This document shows positions 1 to 8,247 of a stretch of DNA of 64,000 nt, in pieces; position 1 is the first letter of the stretch; every line of letters starts with the position of its first letter. The translations under genes were made by a program, and so were the position numbers. Source of the stretch: Alteribacter populi (GTDB lineage Bacteria; Bacillota; Bacilli; Bacillales; Salisediminibacteriaceae); contig NZ_KZ293963.1 of NCBI RefSeq assembly GCF_002352765.1, positions 2,378,368 through 2,442,367 of the forward strand, in the 5' to 3' direction. The notes under the pieces are model-generated. The model was not told where the DNA came from, searched no databases, and worked only from the letters and a program-made list of their open reading frames with translations.

Positions 1-7
1 AAAAAAA

Positions 8-59
8 GTGCCTCCCCTCTCACTACTGTAAAACTTTACAGTAGTGGGGGTCAGGCACC
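8..59. repeat. Variant REP palindrome (copy 1)
   Basis: About 52-bp palindrome with the family ends GTGCCT and GGGGGTCAGGCACC, but a different and almost symmetric centre (CTACTGTAAA / TTTACAGTAG). The left arm has diverged (CCTCCCCTCTC in place of CCTGACCCCC). It sits about 25 bp beyond the stop codon of the M14 peptidase gene and may act as that gene's 3' hairpin. Confidence 0.75.
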
Positions 60-83
60 AAAAATGTCACCAAATACTTTTTA

Positions 84-1316
84 TTAATTATTTGGTCTTC
101 CGATACTTGGGCTGTCTGTAGGAATCTCATTATCGTAAAAAGCTGGATCTACTTCAAAAACTTCGCCATTAGCGAGTCCTAGTAATGTTTCGTAGAGTCC
201 GATGTAGCTTTGTTTAATGAGCATTCCGCTTGATTTTTGGCCGGTATGACCATTTGGGTGTTGTTGTCCGCGTGTTTCATAAAGCATGATTGCTGCATCG
301 TTCATGGAATAGCTTCCGAGCGCTGTTCCAGGTAGGTTAACATCGGGGTATCTGGACACCGCTCCAAATGGTGAATTTCCTTTTTGCAATGCTTGATACA
401 CGTAACTGTTCACTTGCTTAGAGAGTTCTAGTGATTCTTCGCTCACTTGATAGTCTTGTCCGTCATAACTTACCACATTATCTTCGTCAACGACTTGTGC
501 AATTAGTTGTAGTGTGTTTAATCTGTCATCGTCCTCTGATACTGTGTTGCTATAGCGGTGGTGGTGATCAATAAAGAGGTCTGGCTGGAGTTCCTCAAAC
601 ACGTCTCTTGACGCTCTTGCTTCTGGTGACACGAAAAATCCTGGCTCTGAACCGACCCCTGGTAACAGGTCAGTGTTTTCTTCGTTTAATTCAAAAGAAA
701 GGTCTGGGTGGAAATCACGGTTTACATCATAGCCTAGTTCACCGCTAGCCCAATCCGTTCCATGATACCAAGGAGCCGGTGCATCAGCAGAAAGCCCCCA
801 CTCTTCAGGTGTCCATTCTTGGAAGTTTCTACGCTGTTTCGCTTGTCCTTCTTCTCTTTCAATAATTTGAGCACCATCCGGGTTTAACATCGGTACGATC
901 CATACAGTGACATTATCAAGGATTGTTCTAATATCCTGGTTGTTACTCGTGGCAAGTTGTTGGATGAGGTCGATCGCTGCCTCCGTTCCCCCTTGCTCAT
1001 CACCGTGAATTTGCGTTTGGAGGAACACTTTAGGGTTATCCGTATCTGCTTCACCAAATTTCGCAACATAAATCGGGTATTCGTCCCGTGCGGAGTGTCC
1101 GACTACCTCTAACTCCATACGCCCCTCTCGTGCACGGTCCTCAATTTGCTCGAGTTTCTTATGTAAATCCTCAGGGTCCATAAACCTTTCAAGCTTTGTT
1201 TCCTGTCCCGGCTGAATCCAAGGTCCGTTAGGTTTTGATTGTGATTCCGCAAATGCCGGCATTGCAGTCGTAAAGAATAATGCCATAACCATTACAAGGT
1301 ACAACAATTTTTTCAT
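84..1316 (-). CDS. Secreted M14-family zinc carboxypeptidase
   Basis: Predicted extracellular metallo-carboxypeptidase of about 410 residues that would trim C-terminal residues from peptides. The start at 1316 is chosen because GGGAGG lies just upstream and the protein then opens with a typical signal peptide (MKKLLYLVMVMALFF, ending near AFA). An in-frame ATG at 1361 would only add a charged extension. M14 hallmarks appear in order: HGDE (zinc His and Glu), NPDG, DVNRDF (substrate Arg), DHHH (third zinc ligand) and YETRG (catalytic Glu). The chain is acidic, as in secreted proteins of alkaliphiles and halophiles. It is a single gene with a REP-like palindrome behind it. Family assignment is secure; substrate preference cannot be read. 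Confidence 0.88.
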   Translation of the reverse strand: MKKLLYLVMVMALFFTTAMPAFAESQSKPNGPWIQPGQETKLERFMDPEDLHKKLEQIEDRAREGRMELEVVGHSARDEYPIYVAKFGEADTDNPKVFLQTQIHGDEQGGTEAAIDLIQQLATSNNQDIRTILDNVTVWIVPMLNPDGAQIIEREEGQAKQRRNFQEWTPEEWGLSADAPAPWYHGTDWASGELGYDVNRDFHPDLSFELNEENTDLLPGVGSEPGFFVSPEARASRDVFEELQPDLFIDHHHRYSNTVSEDDDRLNTLQLIAQVVDEDNVVSYDGQDYQVSEESLELSKQVNSYVYQALQKGNSPFGAVSRYPDVNLPGTALGSYSMNDAAIMLYETRGQQHPNGHTGQKSSGMLIKQSYIGLYETLLGLANGEVFEVDPAFYDNEIPTDSPSIGRPNN

Positions 1317-1441
1317 AAAAGAAGCCTCCCTTTTCAGTAAGTATGGCTTAATCTTACGCATTCCGAAATATCTACGTCAAGAAAATTCAGAAAAATGTGA
1401 TATTATGTCTAATGATTGTCGAAAAACGCCTTTATTTCTAT

Positions 1442-1479
1442 TAAAAAAGGGCTAGAAAGACACTAGTCCTTTCTGCCCC
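1442..1479 (-). terminator. Rho-independent terminator after the xylosidase operon
   Basis: Read on the minus strand, GGGGCAGAAAG pairs with CTTTCTAGCCC (one bulge) and is followed by a run of six T. It lies about 160 bp beyond the GH52 stop codon, where the minus-strand operon should end. Confidence 0.65.
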
Positions 1480-1638
1480 AAGAGGTGATTTTCATTTGAT
1501 TCTCTGACTTGTGTTTACTAGTAGAGACATTGTATTTCAACAAAAAATCAGGGTTTTTTGAACAGTAATAGCCCACTTTTCTACCCAACCCTACTTTTTT
1601 CTACATAAAATCGAACTTTTCTACACACAACCAAAAAC

Positions 1639-3759
1639 CTATTCAACTTCCTCAAGCCACAGCACACTCGTCACCCCGCGCGGATAATACTTACTTCCTG
1701 CAATCTTACCGGAAATAATTTGATCACTCCAACTCCATACGGATAATGTCGGATGAGTTAGCCAAGCTACATGGGCTGCATCGGCTTTTTCTCCCTGCTC
1801 ATCCCATTCCCATCCAAGAATCTCTCGGGCAATGAATTGACTTAAATAGATTTTACTTAACCATGAGTTATCACTAGTTGATGAGATCTTCCAGCCGCCA
1901 TCCTCAAACAGACAGACACCTTCTTTGAGAACGGTACTCAAATGAGTTTTCAACGTCCGAATATAGGAACCGAAACGTCCATCGGGTTGAAGAGCTTCTT
2001 CACAATTCGTGTAATATGGAAAAACAAGGCCTTCAATTGCTGGAATTATTTTAGAATCATTTCCTTCTCCGATTACTGCTGGGATGTACCCGTCTTCTGT
2101 CACATTCGCAACAATCGTGTCGGCGCATTTTTCAGCTTGCTCTCCAGCAACTTTCGAGCGATCTGCCATCTCATAGTCAGCAAACAACTTTTCAAGTGCT
2201 ACATAAGTGGCCCAGCACTTCCCTGCCAAGTATATATTATTTCTCGCTTGACCAAGTGAAACATCCAAGCTGTCATAGGTGGTAATCTCGGCGCCACCCA
2301 TTACGCGAGTAGAATCAAGCCCCATGACTCCGTTACGCTTACCAGCTTCCGGATGATCACGGTTAAGCATACTTTCAAAACAATGTTCAAATATATCCAA
2401 ATTTGCCTTAAACCATTTCTGATCATTCGTTTGCTCAACATAAACAGCCGCGCATAACACCCAATTGACGAGCTGTTCGTGCGTCATATGAGAGAAGCAT
2501 CCGTCTAGTCCATACAGTTCATAAGAAGAATAGCCGGGACGGGAAATCGTGTTTGAAACGCCCATGTCATGGGTAAAGCTAATGCCGCCTGGAAATACTT
2601 TTTTTTCTCCAGGAAAGCGGACATGGTCCTCGTAACTAAATCGTTTAACAAACATGTCCAACTCGTTTTTTACGGTCCAAGGATTCATCTTTATTTCGAA
2701 AAATAACTGATCGACTGTTAAATCAAACGTGTTCATCATCCGATATTCGCCTTCGTTGATTACCCAAAAAGGCTCACCATCGACATCAAGGAATTGCGAT
2801 GACCCGTAATAACTGCGAATGGAGTGTGCGAGCATAAACTTTTGGTCCTCCGAAAGTCCTTTTCTCTCCACCATTTGATTGGCTCTTCCAGCTCGCTCAG
2901 TGATCGCTTCAAAGTTTTCTAGGGTAAAGGCTGCAACATCTTCAATGTTTGAGAAGTACCTTGTGTAATAATAAGAAGCGTCAAGCCCAGCTGTCACATA
3001 ACCTCCGCGGTAAAAACTAATTGTAAATCGATACGTTTTTTTCGTACGAGCAGGAACGTCCATCACAAGAGCGCCAATTGGTCCCAAGCCAAACGTCCAG
3101 TTTTCTTCAAAAGGCGTCGTTAAAATGTTTTCCATACTAAAGTGCAGCGCAGATTTTACATCTGGATGATCCGAGGCAATCGCAGTCAATCGTCCTTGAC
3201 CAACACCCGTTAGCCCGTCACACGTATCATCAAGTCTACGCATCGAACTATACGGATCACTTCCTTCATACCCAAAAAATGCCCGTCTACTTCGGTTACT
3301 TTTCGTGTTATCGATTGTCAATTCAGCAACAACCGAAGGTACGACCGTAAGCTTCATGTCATCGTCACTAGCTGAAGCAGGATCTGGCACCGAACTCGTT
3401 TGAGAATAAATCGTAAACTCGAGATCCCCCGCACACCAACGATCCGTGCCTAACTGAAAGTCACGTGTGACCTCATCTTTCGCAAACGGCTGGATAATCT
3501 TTGGTTTGTCAGGGTCCGGATCAGGATTTTCGATATCATACCGCTTACTTTCGTCTTCATCATCGGCTGATGCGAAAAATGGAAGCGCGTCGTACATTTC
3601 CCCTTGCTCAGCGGATTCTAACCCAATATAGACATTCTTCTTTGGAGAGCGCCCCAACTCCAAATCGAGTCCCCCGCCACTTCCCGGAAATCCGAGCGTA
3701 AAGCTTGAAAACGCTCCAATTGGTGAATGATGTGCATTGAAAAACTGATTTTTCCCCAT
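1639..3759 (-). CDS. xynB: GH52 beta-xylosidase
   Basis: Intracellular beta-xylosidase of 706 residues that releases xylose from xylo-oligosaccharides. It matches the family along its whole length, from FFNAHHSPIGAFSSFTLG at the N-terminus to YYPRGVTSVLWLEE at the C-terminus; the Geobacillus enzyme has about 705 residues. The two catalytic residues known for Geobacillus XynB2 (Glu335, Asp495) fall here at Glu336 (in VINEGEYRMM) and Asp496 (in TTYDSLDVS), a constant offset of one. There is no signal peptide, so the substrate must be imported. It is the last gene of a minus-strand operon, 24 bp behind a CUT1 permease gene, followed by a terminator. The ribosome site is weak (GTAGGCG). Confidence 0.97.
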   Translation of the reverse strand: MGKNQFFNAHHSPIGAFSSFTLGFPGSGGGLDLELGRSPKKNVYIGLESAEQGEMYDALPFFASADDEDESKRYDIENPDPDPDKPKIIQPFAKDEVTRDFQLGTDRWCAGDLEFTIYSQTSSVPDPASASDDDMKLTVVPSVVAELTIDNTKSNRSRRAFFGYEGSDPYSSMRRLDDTCDGLTGVGQGRLTAIASDHPDVKSALHFSMENILTTPFEENWTFGLGPIGALVMDVPARTKKTYRFTISFYRGGYVTAGLDASYYYTRYFSNIEDVAAFTLENFEAITERAGRANQMVERKGLSEDQKFMLAHSIRSYYGSSQFLDVDGEPFWVINEGEYRMMNTFDLTVDQLFFEIKMNPWTVKNELDMFVKRFSYEDHVRFPGEKKVFPGGISFTHDMGVSNTISRPGYSSYELYGLDGCFSHMTHEQLVNWVLCAAVYVEQTNDQKWFKANLDIFEHCFESMLNRDHPEAGKRNGVMGLDSTRVMGGAEITTYDSLDVSLGQARNNIYLAGKCWATYVALEKLFADYEMADRSKVAGEQAEKCADTIVANVTEDGYIPAVIGEGNDSKIIPAIEGLVFPYYTNCEEALQPDGRFGSYIRTLKTHLSTVLKEGVCLFEDGGWKISSTSDNSWLSKIYLSQFIAREILGWEWDEQGEKADAAHVAWLTHPTLSVWSWSDQIISGKIAGSKYYPRGVTSVLWLEEVE

Positions 3760-3783
3760 GAAATCGCCTACTTTCTTATATGT

Positions 3784-4686
3784 TTACCCCTTAACCGACC
3801 CAGAGGTAATTCCCTCGACAATACGGTTACTCAAAATAAAGAATACAATTAAGATTGGTATAATACTGATCATAAGCGTAGCTCCGATCGCTCCCCAATC
3901 CGTTGAATACTGTCCAATAAAATTTTGAATTCCAACCGTGAGCGTTTTATATTTATCAGAACTAATGAACGTATTGACAAAAACAAACTCATTCCAGTTG
4001 TAAATCATATTAATAATCGCTGTCGTTGCAAGTACCGGAGCCGTCATCGGCAAGATGATTTGGAAAAACATCCGGTGAATCGAACATCCATCCATAATCG
4101 CCGCTTCCTCTACTTCTCGAGGCAATGTGTAGTAGAAACCGAGTAAAATCATGATTGTAATCGGCAAATTAAACGCTGTATAAGTCAAGATGATCGACAG
4201 CGGGTGGTCCATTAAATTGACATTTAAAAAGAAATTAAAGAGCGGGATTAATGTAGAGTGCACGGGAATCATCAACCCGACCATAAATAAACCGAGTACA
4301 AGCTTATTAAATCGCCACTTCATTCGGGTAATCGCAAACGTTACGAAGCTTGCAAGTAAAACAGTCAGGATAACAGCAGAACCAGTAACGAACACACTAT
4401 TGAAAAAATATTGACCGATATTTCCTTCCGTCCACACCTTCACGTAATTTTCCCACTTCGGTTCTGTCGGTAAAGCTAACGGCGGTAAATTAAAAACTTC
4501 CTGGTTATTTTTTAGTGAAAAAAACAACAACCAGATCAATGGAAGAATTTGCACGACAGCTACTATTAGTAAAAACATATAGAGAATCCCTTTCGCCAGT
4601 CTTGATAACAATGGCTTACCGGGGGAAGTTCGCACTGGTTTCCCACTTGGCACGATCGTTTTTTGTTGTTCTAATCCTTTTTCCAT
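3784..4686 (-). CDS. CUT1 sugar ABC transporter permease (MalG type)
   Basis: Inner permease subunit of about 300 residues, with six predicted membrane spans after a roughly 35-residue cytoplasmic tail. The coupling EAA loop is visible as EEAAIMDGCSIHRMFFQIILP near residue 195 and would contact an ATPase encoded elsewhere, since none is present here. ATG 4686 is preferred over GTG 4689 because GGGAGG is then 8 bases away. The gene lies between its partner permease and the GH52 xylosidase, so xylo-oligosaccharides are the likely cargo. That is an inference from context. Confidence 0.93.
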   Translation of the reverse strand: MEKGLEQQKTIVPSGKPVRTSPGKPLLSRLAKGILYMFLLIVAVVQILPLIWLLFFSLKNNQEVFNLPPLALPTEPKWENYVKVWTEGNIGQYFFNSVFVTGSAVILTVLLASFVTFAITRMKWRFNKLVLGLFMVGLMIPVHSTLIPLFNFFLNVNLMDHPLSIILTYTAFNLPITIMILLGFYYTLPREVEEAAIMDGCSIHRMFFQIILPMTAPVLATTAIINMIYNWNEFVFVNTFISSDKYKTLTVGIQNFIGQYSTDWGAIGATLMISIIPILIVFFILSNRIVEGITSGSVKG

Positions 4687-4704
4687 CACGAGACCTCCCG
4701 CTTA

Positions 4705-5586
4705 TTAATATTGAACTTCATCTTCTTTAGAGGCTGTTACTTTGCGGATGAGCCATGTAACAACTAAACAAATGACAAGTAAAAAGAAGCCGATTGCGCT
4801 TCCATACCCAAAGTCATTTGTACTGAAAGCTTGCTTGTACATGTAAGAAGCCATCACTTCGCTCGCACCGTTGGGCCCGCCCTCGGTCATAACATAAATT
4901 AAATCAAAATACTTTAGTGACCCGACAACCGCTAACACAATGGTCACTTTAATCACCCCTGAAATAAGCGGAAGTTTAATCTTATAGGCAATTTGCCAAG
5001 GGTTAGCCCCGTCAATTCTCGCTGCCTCTACTAATTCATTTGGAATATTTTTAAGTGCTGCATAATAAATCAAAATATAAAAACCTGCGTACTGCCAAAT
5101 GATCGGGATAATGATCGCAAATAACACAATCGATGAGTCCGCAAGCCATAACGGCGGGTTTTCAATTCCGATCGCTGTGAGGAAACGGTTCATCACTCCA
5201 CTCGATGGATGATAGATTCTCATCCAGAGCTGCGCGATTGCAACTGACGATAGCAGCATTGGAATTAAATAGATTTTCCGAAATAAATTCGCACCTTTAA
5301 TATTTCCAGCCAATATCACTGAAACAAGCAAGTAAGCTCCTAAACTCAACACAGAGAAAACGGCTAGCAATAATGAATGATAAGCACTTCTCCAAAACAT
5401 TGAATCCGAAAGTAACGCGATATAATTGCTTAACCCGATAAATTCCATTTCCCCGATGCCGTCCCAATTCATTAAACCGTAATACCCAGTTAACACAATC
5501 GGGACATAAACGAGGATTAACAGTAAAAGGAATGCTGGCAGAACGTACAGTGCGATGACTTTTTTGTCCGACATGACACGATCCAT
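4705..5586 (-). CDS. CUT1 sugar ABC transporter permease (MalF type)
   Basis: Permease of 293 residues with about six membrane spans. The EAA motif reads EAARIDGANPWQIAYKIKLP near residue 190. RBS GGGAGAG lies about 8 bases before the ATG. It is followed 18 bp later by the MalG-type partner. The solute-binding protein gene lies upstream, separated by about 450 bp holding a stable hairpin and a composite repeat. Such a gap commonly lets the binding protein be made in excess over the membrane subunits. Confidence 0.93.
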   Translation of the reverse strand: MDRVMSDKKVIALYVLPAFLLLLILVYVPIVLTGYYGLMNWDGIGEMEFIGLSNYIALLSDSMFWRSAYHSLLLAVFSVLSLGAYLLVSVILAGNIKGANLFRKIYLIPMLLSSVAIAQLWMRIYHPSSGVMNRFLTAIGIENPPLWLADSSIVLFAIIIPIIWQYAGFYILIYYAALKNIPNELVEAARIDGANPWQIAYKIKLPLISGVIKVTIVLAVVGSLKYFDLIYVMTEGGPNGASEVMASYMYKQAFSTNDFGYGSAIGFFLLVICLVVTWLIRKVTASKEDEVQY

Positions 5587-5619
5587 TCGATATCTCTCCC
5601 TTCAGTAACTAGTAATAAG

Positions 5620-5984
5620 AACAGTGAGTAGCGGTCTTTTATTAAGGCTCTTTTCGCATAGATTGTTGTTATTTATTGATAAATCGAAGGAGCGAAGGGC
5701 GGCGACTCTTGCGGGAAAAGAAACAATGGTCTTCTTGCGACGAGGAACCGCAGGAGCAGAGGTTTCCGAACGAGGACGCTGAAGCGTTGCCCCCAGCAAA
5801 GAAGACATTGTGAATCCGAATCAAGTGAAGGAAGAACTAATGTCGCACTTATGCCCTAGGGTGAAAGCGTCCGCCAGTAGCGGACTCGAGCGACAATTTT
5901 ACCAAAAAGCAACAATCTTTTAGAAAACATCCTTGAGATGAGCGGCGTGAAGATAGCTGTCCGCTCTATCCTTTCTTACTTCAC
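5620..5984. repeat. Composite intergenic repeat (copy C of a ~120-bp family, interrupted)
   Basis: The outer parts match the repeats at 10.84 and 18.41 kb: TAGCGGTCTTTTATTAA on the left, and CATCCTTGAGA...GAGCGGCGTGAAGATAGCTG on the right. Between them is an unrelated block of about 257 bp bounded by an imperfect inverted pair, GATTGTTG (5661) and CAACAATC (5910). It contains the GC-rich string GGAGCGAAGGGCGGCGACTC, which resembles intergenic repeats I recall from other Bacillaceae (recollection, not checked). An apparent 68-codon ORF here has no coding features. The block separates the binding-protein gene from the permease genes. Confidence 0.6.
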
Positions 5985-5986
5985 AA

Positions 5987-6021
5987 GAAAGGGCATATCA
6001 GATAAGCAGATATGCCCTTTC
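5987..6021 (-). terminator. Strong intercistronic hairpin after the solute-binding protein gene
   Basis: A perfect 13-bp stem (GAAAGGGCATATC / GATATGCCCTTTC) with a 9-base loop begins 12 bp beyond the stop codon of the binding-protein gene. No U-tract follows, so partial termination or 3'-end protection of the upstream message is more likely than full termination. Confidence 0.7.
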
Positions 6022-6032
6022 CTAACCTGAAT

Positions 6033-7358
6033 CTATTCTTCTTCTGCTAAAGCTTCTTCATGTGCTTTGGCAAAGTCTTCAGGTGAAATTTCATTACCGA
6101 ACAGCGTTTGAATCATATCTAAATGCGTATCCGCCACACCGGCACTCATTTGTACATCTGCAAACAGCGTAATGTTTGTTGCATTGTTTAATTCATCTAA
6201 CACTTCAATGTAAAGGTCTGGTAAATCAACGGCATCTGTATCTACCTGTGTTCCAGGAATCACGCCAGCGTCTTCAACAGACTGCTCTCCCCAGCGCTCG
6301 ACAAAGTACTTCACAAAATCCTTTGCTTCATCTTTCACATCTGAATTTTCAGCAACAAATAATCCGACACCCGGTCCACCAACCCAGCTATTGATGTCTC
6401 CTTGTCCGCCTTCAATCGTAGGAAACTTCATAATCCCGACACTGTCTCTAAATTCTTGAGGTACGTCTTCATTCGTTGTAAAGTTCGGTAAATCCCAAGA
6501 GCCTACAAGGTACATCGCCGCATTTCCATTCATGAACTCTGATTTTGCTTCTTGGTCAGACAACCCGTTGTAACCCCTAACAAAGGCGTCCATATCCACT
6601 AAGTTTTGAACCTCCTCTGCTGCATCGATTAAACTTTGATCTTCAAATGAGCCACTACGATCGATCGCGGAATTAAGTACTTCCTCGCCCCCAAATCGAT
6701 CTGCAAAGTACATATACCATAACGACCCAGTCCAACGATCCCTGTTTCCAAGTGCAATAGGCGTTACATCATTTTCAACAAGTGTCGAAATGACCTCTTG
6801 AAATTCGTCGTACGTTTCTGGAACTTCGACACCATTTTCTTCAAAGATCGCTTTATTATAATAAATCGGTGCGATATTTAATTCCAAAGGCAATGCATAC
6901 GTTGTATCGTCCATTTCGTACGCTTCTCGTGTTCCGGCTACAAAGGATTCGTTTAAGCCATCCTCTACAACATCATCTAGCGGTGCAAAGAGATTTCCGT
7001 TCACATAAGGCTCCATAAACCCTGCTGGCCACGTCATTCCTACATCCGGTAGTTGATTGGAAGAGGAGATAACTTGGAGCTTGTTTTTGTATTGTTCATT
7101 CTCTAATACTTCCAACTCTACCGTGACGTGAGGATGCATCTCTTCAAATTCATCAATAATTTCACTAACAATTCGGTTATGGTCTGCAGAACTACCCGCC
7201 GGCCATAAATGCATAAAATCAATCGTCACGTCTTCCTGTCCGTTATCACTTCCACTTTCCCCAGATGCGGAGTCTGAATCACCATCACCACACCCTGCTA
7301 AAGCTACAACGGACACTAAGGCAAGTGAAGCGAATAATGTATGCGCTTTCTTGAACAA
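6033..7358 (-). CDS. CUT1 extracellular solute-binding lipoprotein (probably xylo-oligosaccharides)
   Basis: Substrate-binding lipoprotein of 441 residues for the adjacent ABC transporter. The N-terminus MFKKAHTLFASLALVSVVALAGC carries a lipobox (LAGC) with the lipidated Cys near residue 23, followed by a Gly/Ser/Asp-rich linker. The mature part has family-1 binding-protein features (LEVLENEQYKNKLQV, NSWVGGPGVGLFV). The start is TTG at 7358, with GGGGG 8 bases upstream. The chain is very acidic. It lies directly behind the two-component regulator genes and ahead of the permeases. Xylo-oligosaccharide specificity is inferred from the GH52 gene in the same operon. Confidence 0.92.
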   Translation of the reverse strand: MFKKAHTLFASLALVSVVALAGCGDGDSDSASGESGSDNGQEDVTIDFMHLWPAGSSADHNRIVSEIIDEFEEMHPHVTVELEVLENEQYKNKLQVISSSNQLPDVGMTWPAGFMEPYVNGNLFAPLDDVVEDGLNESFVAGTREAYEMDDTTYALPLELNIAPIYYNKAIFEENGVEVPETYDEFQEVISTLVENDVTPIALGNRDRWTGSLWYMYFADRFGGEEVLNSAIDRSGSFEDQSLIDAAEEVQNLVDMDAFVRGYNGLSDQEAKSEFMNGNAAMYLVGSWDLPNFTTNEDVPQEFRDSVGIMKFPTIEGGQGDINSWVGGPGVGLFVAENSDVKDEAKDFVKYFVERWGEQSVEDAGVIPGTQVDTDAVDLPDLYIEVLDELNNATNITLFADVQMSAGVADTHLDMIQTLFGNEISPEDFAKAHEEALAEEE

Positions 7359-7467
7359 ATGGACAACCCCCTCGTTTTTTTACTGTAACTAAAGTTTAGC
7401 ACTGGTTAATCGATCAAATAAGGTAACAACCATTGGGGGAAATGCCACTATTTTTAGATTTAACTTT

Positions 7468-8247
7468 TTATTTTGAATATTCTCTCCTAAATTGACTCGG
7501 CGTTTTCCCTTCGTATTCCTTGAACAATTTAATAAAATACTTCGAGGTCTGATAACCAACTTCATCAGAAATTTCTGAAACTGTGAAATCACTGTTGATA
7601 AGAAGGTTCTTTGCATTTTGCAACCTCCGCCGGGTGACATATTCGCTAAATGTCATGTTCGTCTGTTCTTTAAATAACACGCTAAAGTAGCTCGGGTTTA
7701 GGTGAGCTTGTTTCGCTACGTCACTTAAGCTAATTTTTTCTTGTAAGTGCTCATCGACAAACTTTAACGCGACATGAATTGGAGAGCGGGCCTCTTTTTC
7801 AAGCTTCGATATATCAATAAGCCGGTCGTCCATTACTTTTTTGATCAAATCTTCACGTTCCCGTTTTTCCTCTACCTCTAATGCTTTTTCCACTGCATCA
7901 ATTAGCTCTTGTTTTTTAATCGGCTTAAGTAAATAATTCAATACCCCTAAGCGAATGGCTTCCTGAGCATAATCAAATTCAGAATAAGCTGAGATAATAA
8001 TGACCACCGGCTTTTCATCGATCTCTTCGAACGTCTCCAAAAGCTTTAGTCCTGTCATTTTAGGCATTTGAATGTCGGTAATTAACAAATGTACGTTCTG
8101 CTTGTTGAAAATCTCGATCGCTTCATCCCCGCTTGCTGCAGTTTCAATATCAACCCTTCCCTCAGCCCACTTATCCAGCGTTCTCTTCAGCCCCTGCCTC
8201 GTTTTCGGCTCATCATCGACAATTAATATCGTCTTTGGATTGATCAT
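7468..8247 (-). CDS. YesN-type response regulator (receiver + AraC HTH)
   Basis: Response regulator of 259 residues. The receiver domain occupies about residues 5-120, with acidic pocket D11/D12, phosphoacceptor D58 (in LLITDIQMP) and Lys108 (in YLLKPIKK). Two AraC helix-turn-helix motifs fill residues ~155-259 (SLSDVAKQAHLNPSYFSVLF and VSEISDEVGYQTSKYFIKLF). The linker is short, so the protein is smaller than many YesN homologues. The start overlaps the kinase stop by 4 bp (ATGA), so the two are coupled in translation. It probably activates the downstream binding-protein/permease/xylosidase genes, as in other YesMN-linked CUT1 operons (inference from family and context). Confidence 0.94.
   Translation of the reverse strand: MINPKTILIVDDEPKTRQGLKRTLDKWAEGRVDIETAASGDEAIEIFNKQNVHLLITDIQMPKMTGLKLLETFEEIDEKPVVIIISAYSEFDYAQEAIRLGVLNYLLKPIKKQELIDAVEKALEVEEKREREDLIKKVMDDRLIDISKLEKEARSPIHVALKFVDEHLQEKISLSDVAKQAHLNPSYFSVLFKEQTNMTFSEYVTRRRLQNAKNLLINSDFTVSEISDEVGYQTSKYFIKLFKEYEGKTPSQFRREYSK

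Noticed and set aside
1942..2259. 105-codon plus-strand ORF
   Set aside because: Antisense to the catalytic half of the GH52 xylosidase, which is conserved throughout.
5602..5808. 68-codon minus-strand ORF
   Set aside because: It lies wholly within the composite repeat, lacks a ribosome site and has no protein-like composition.
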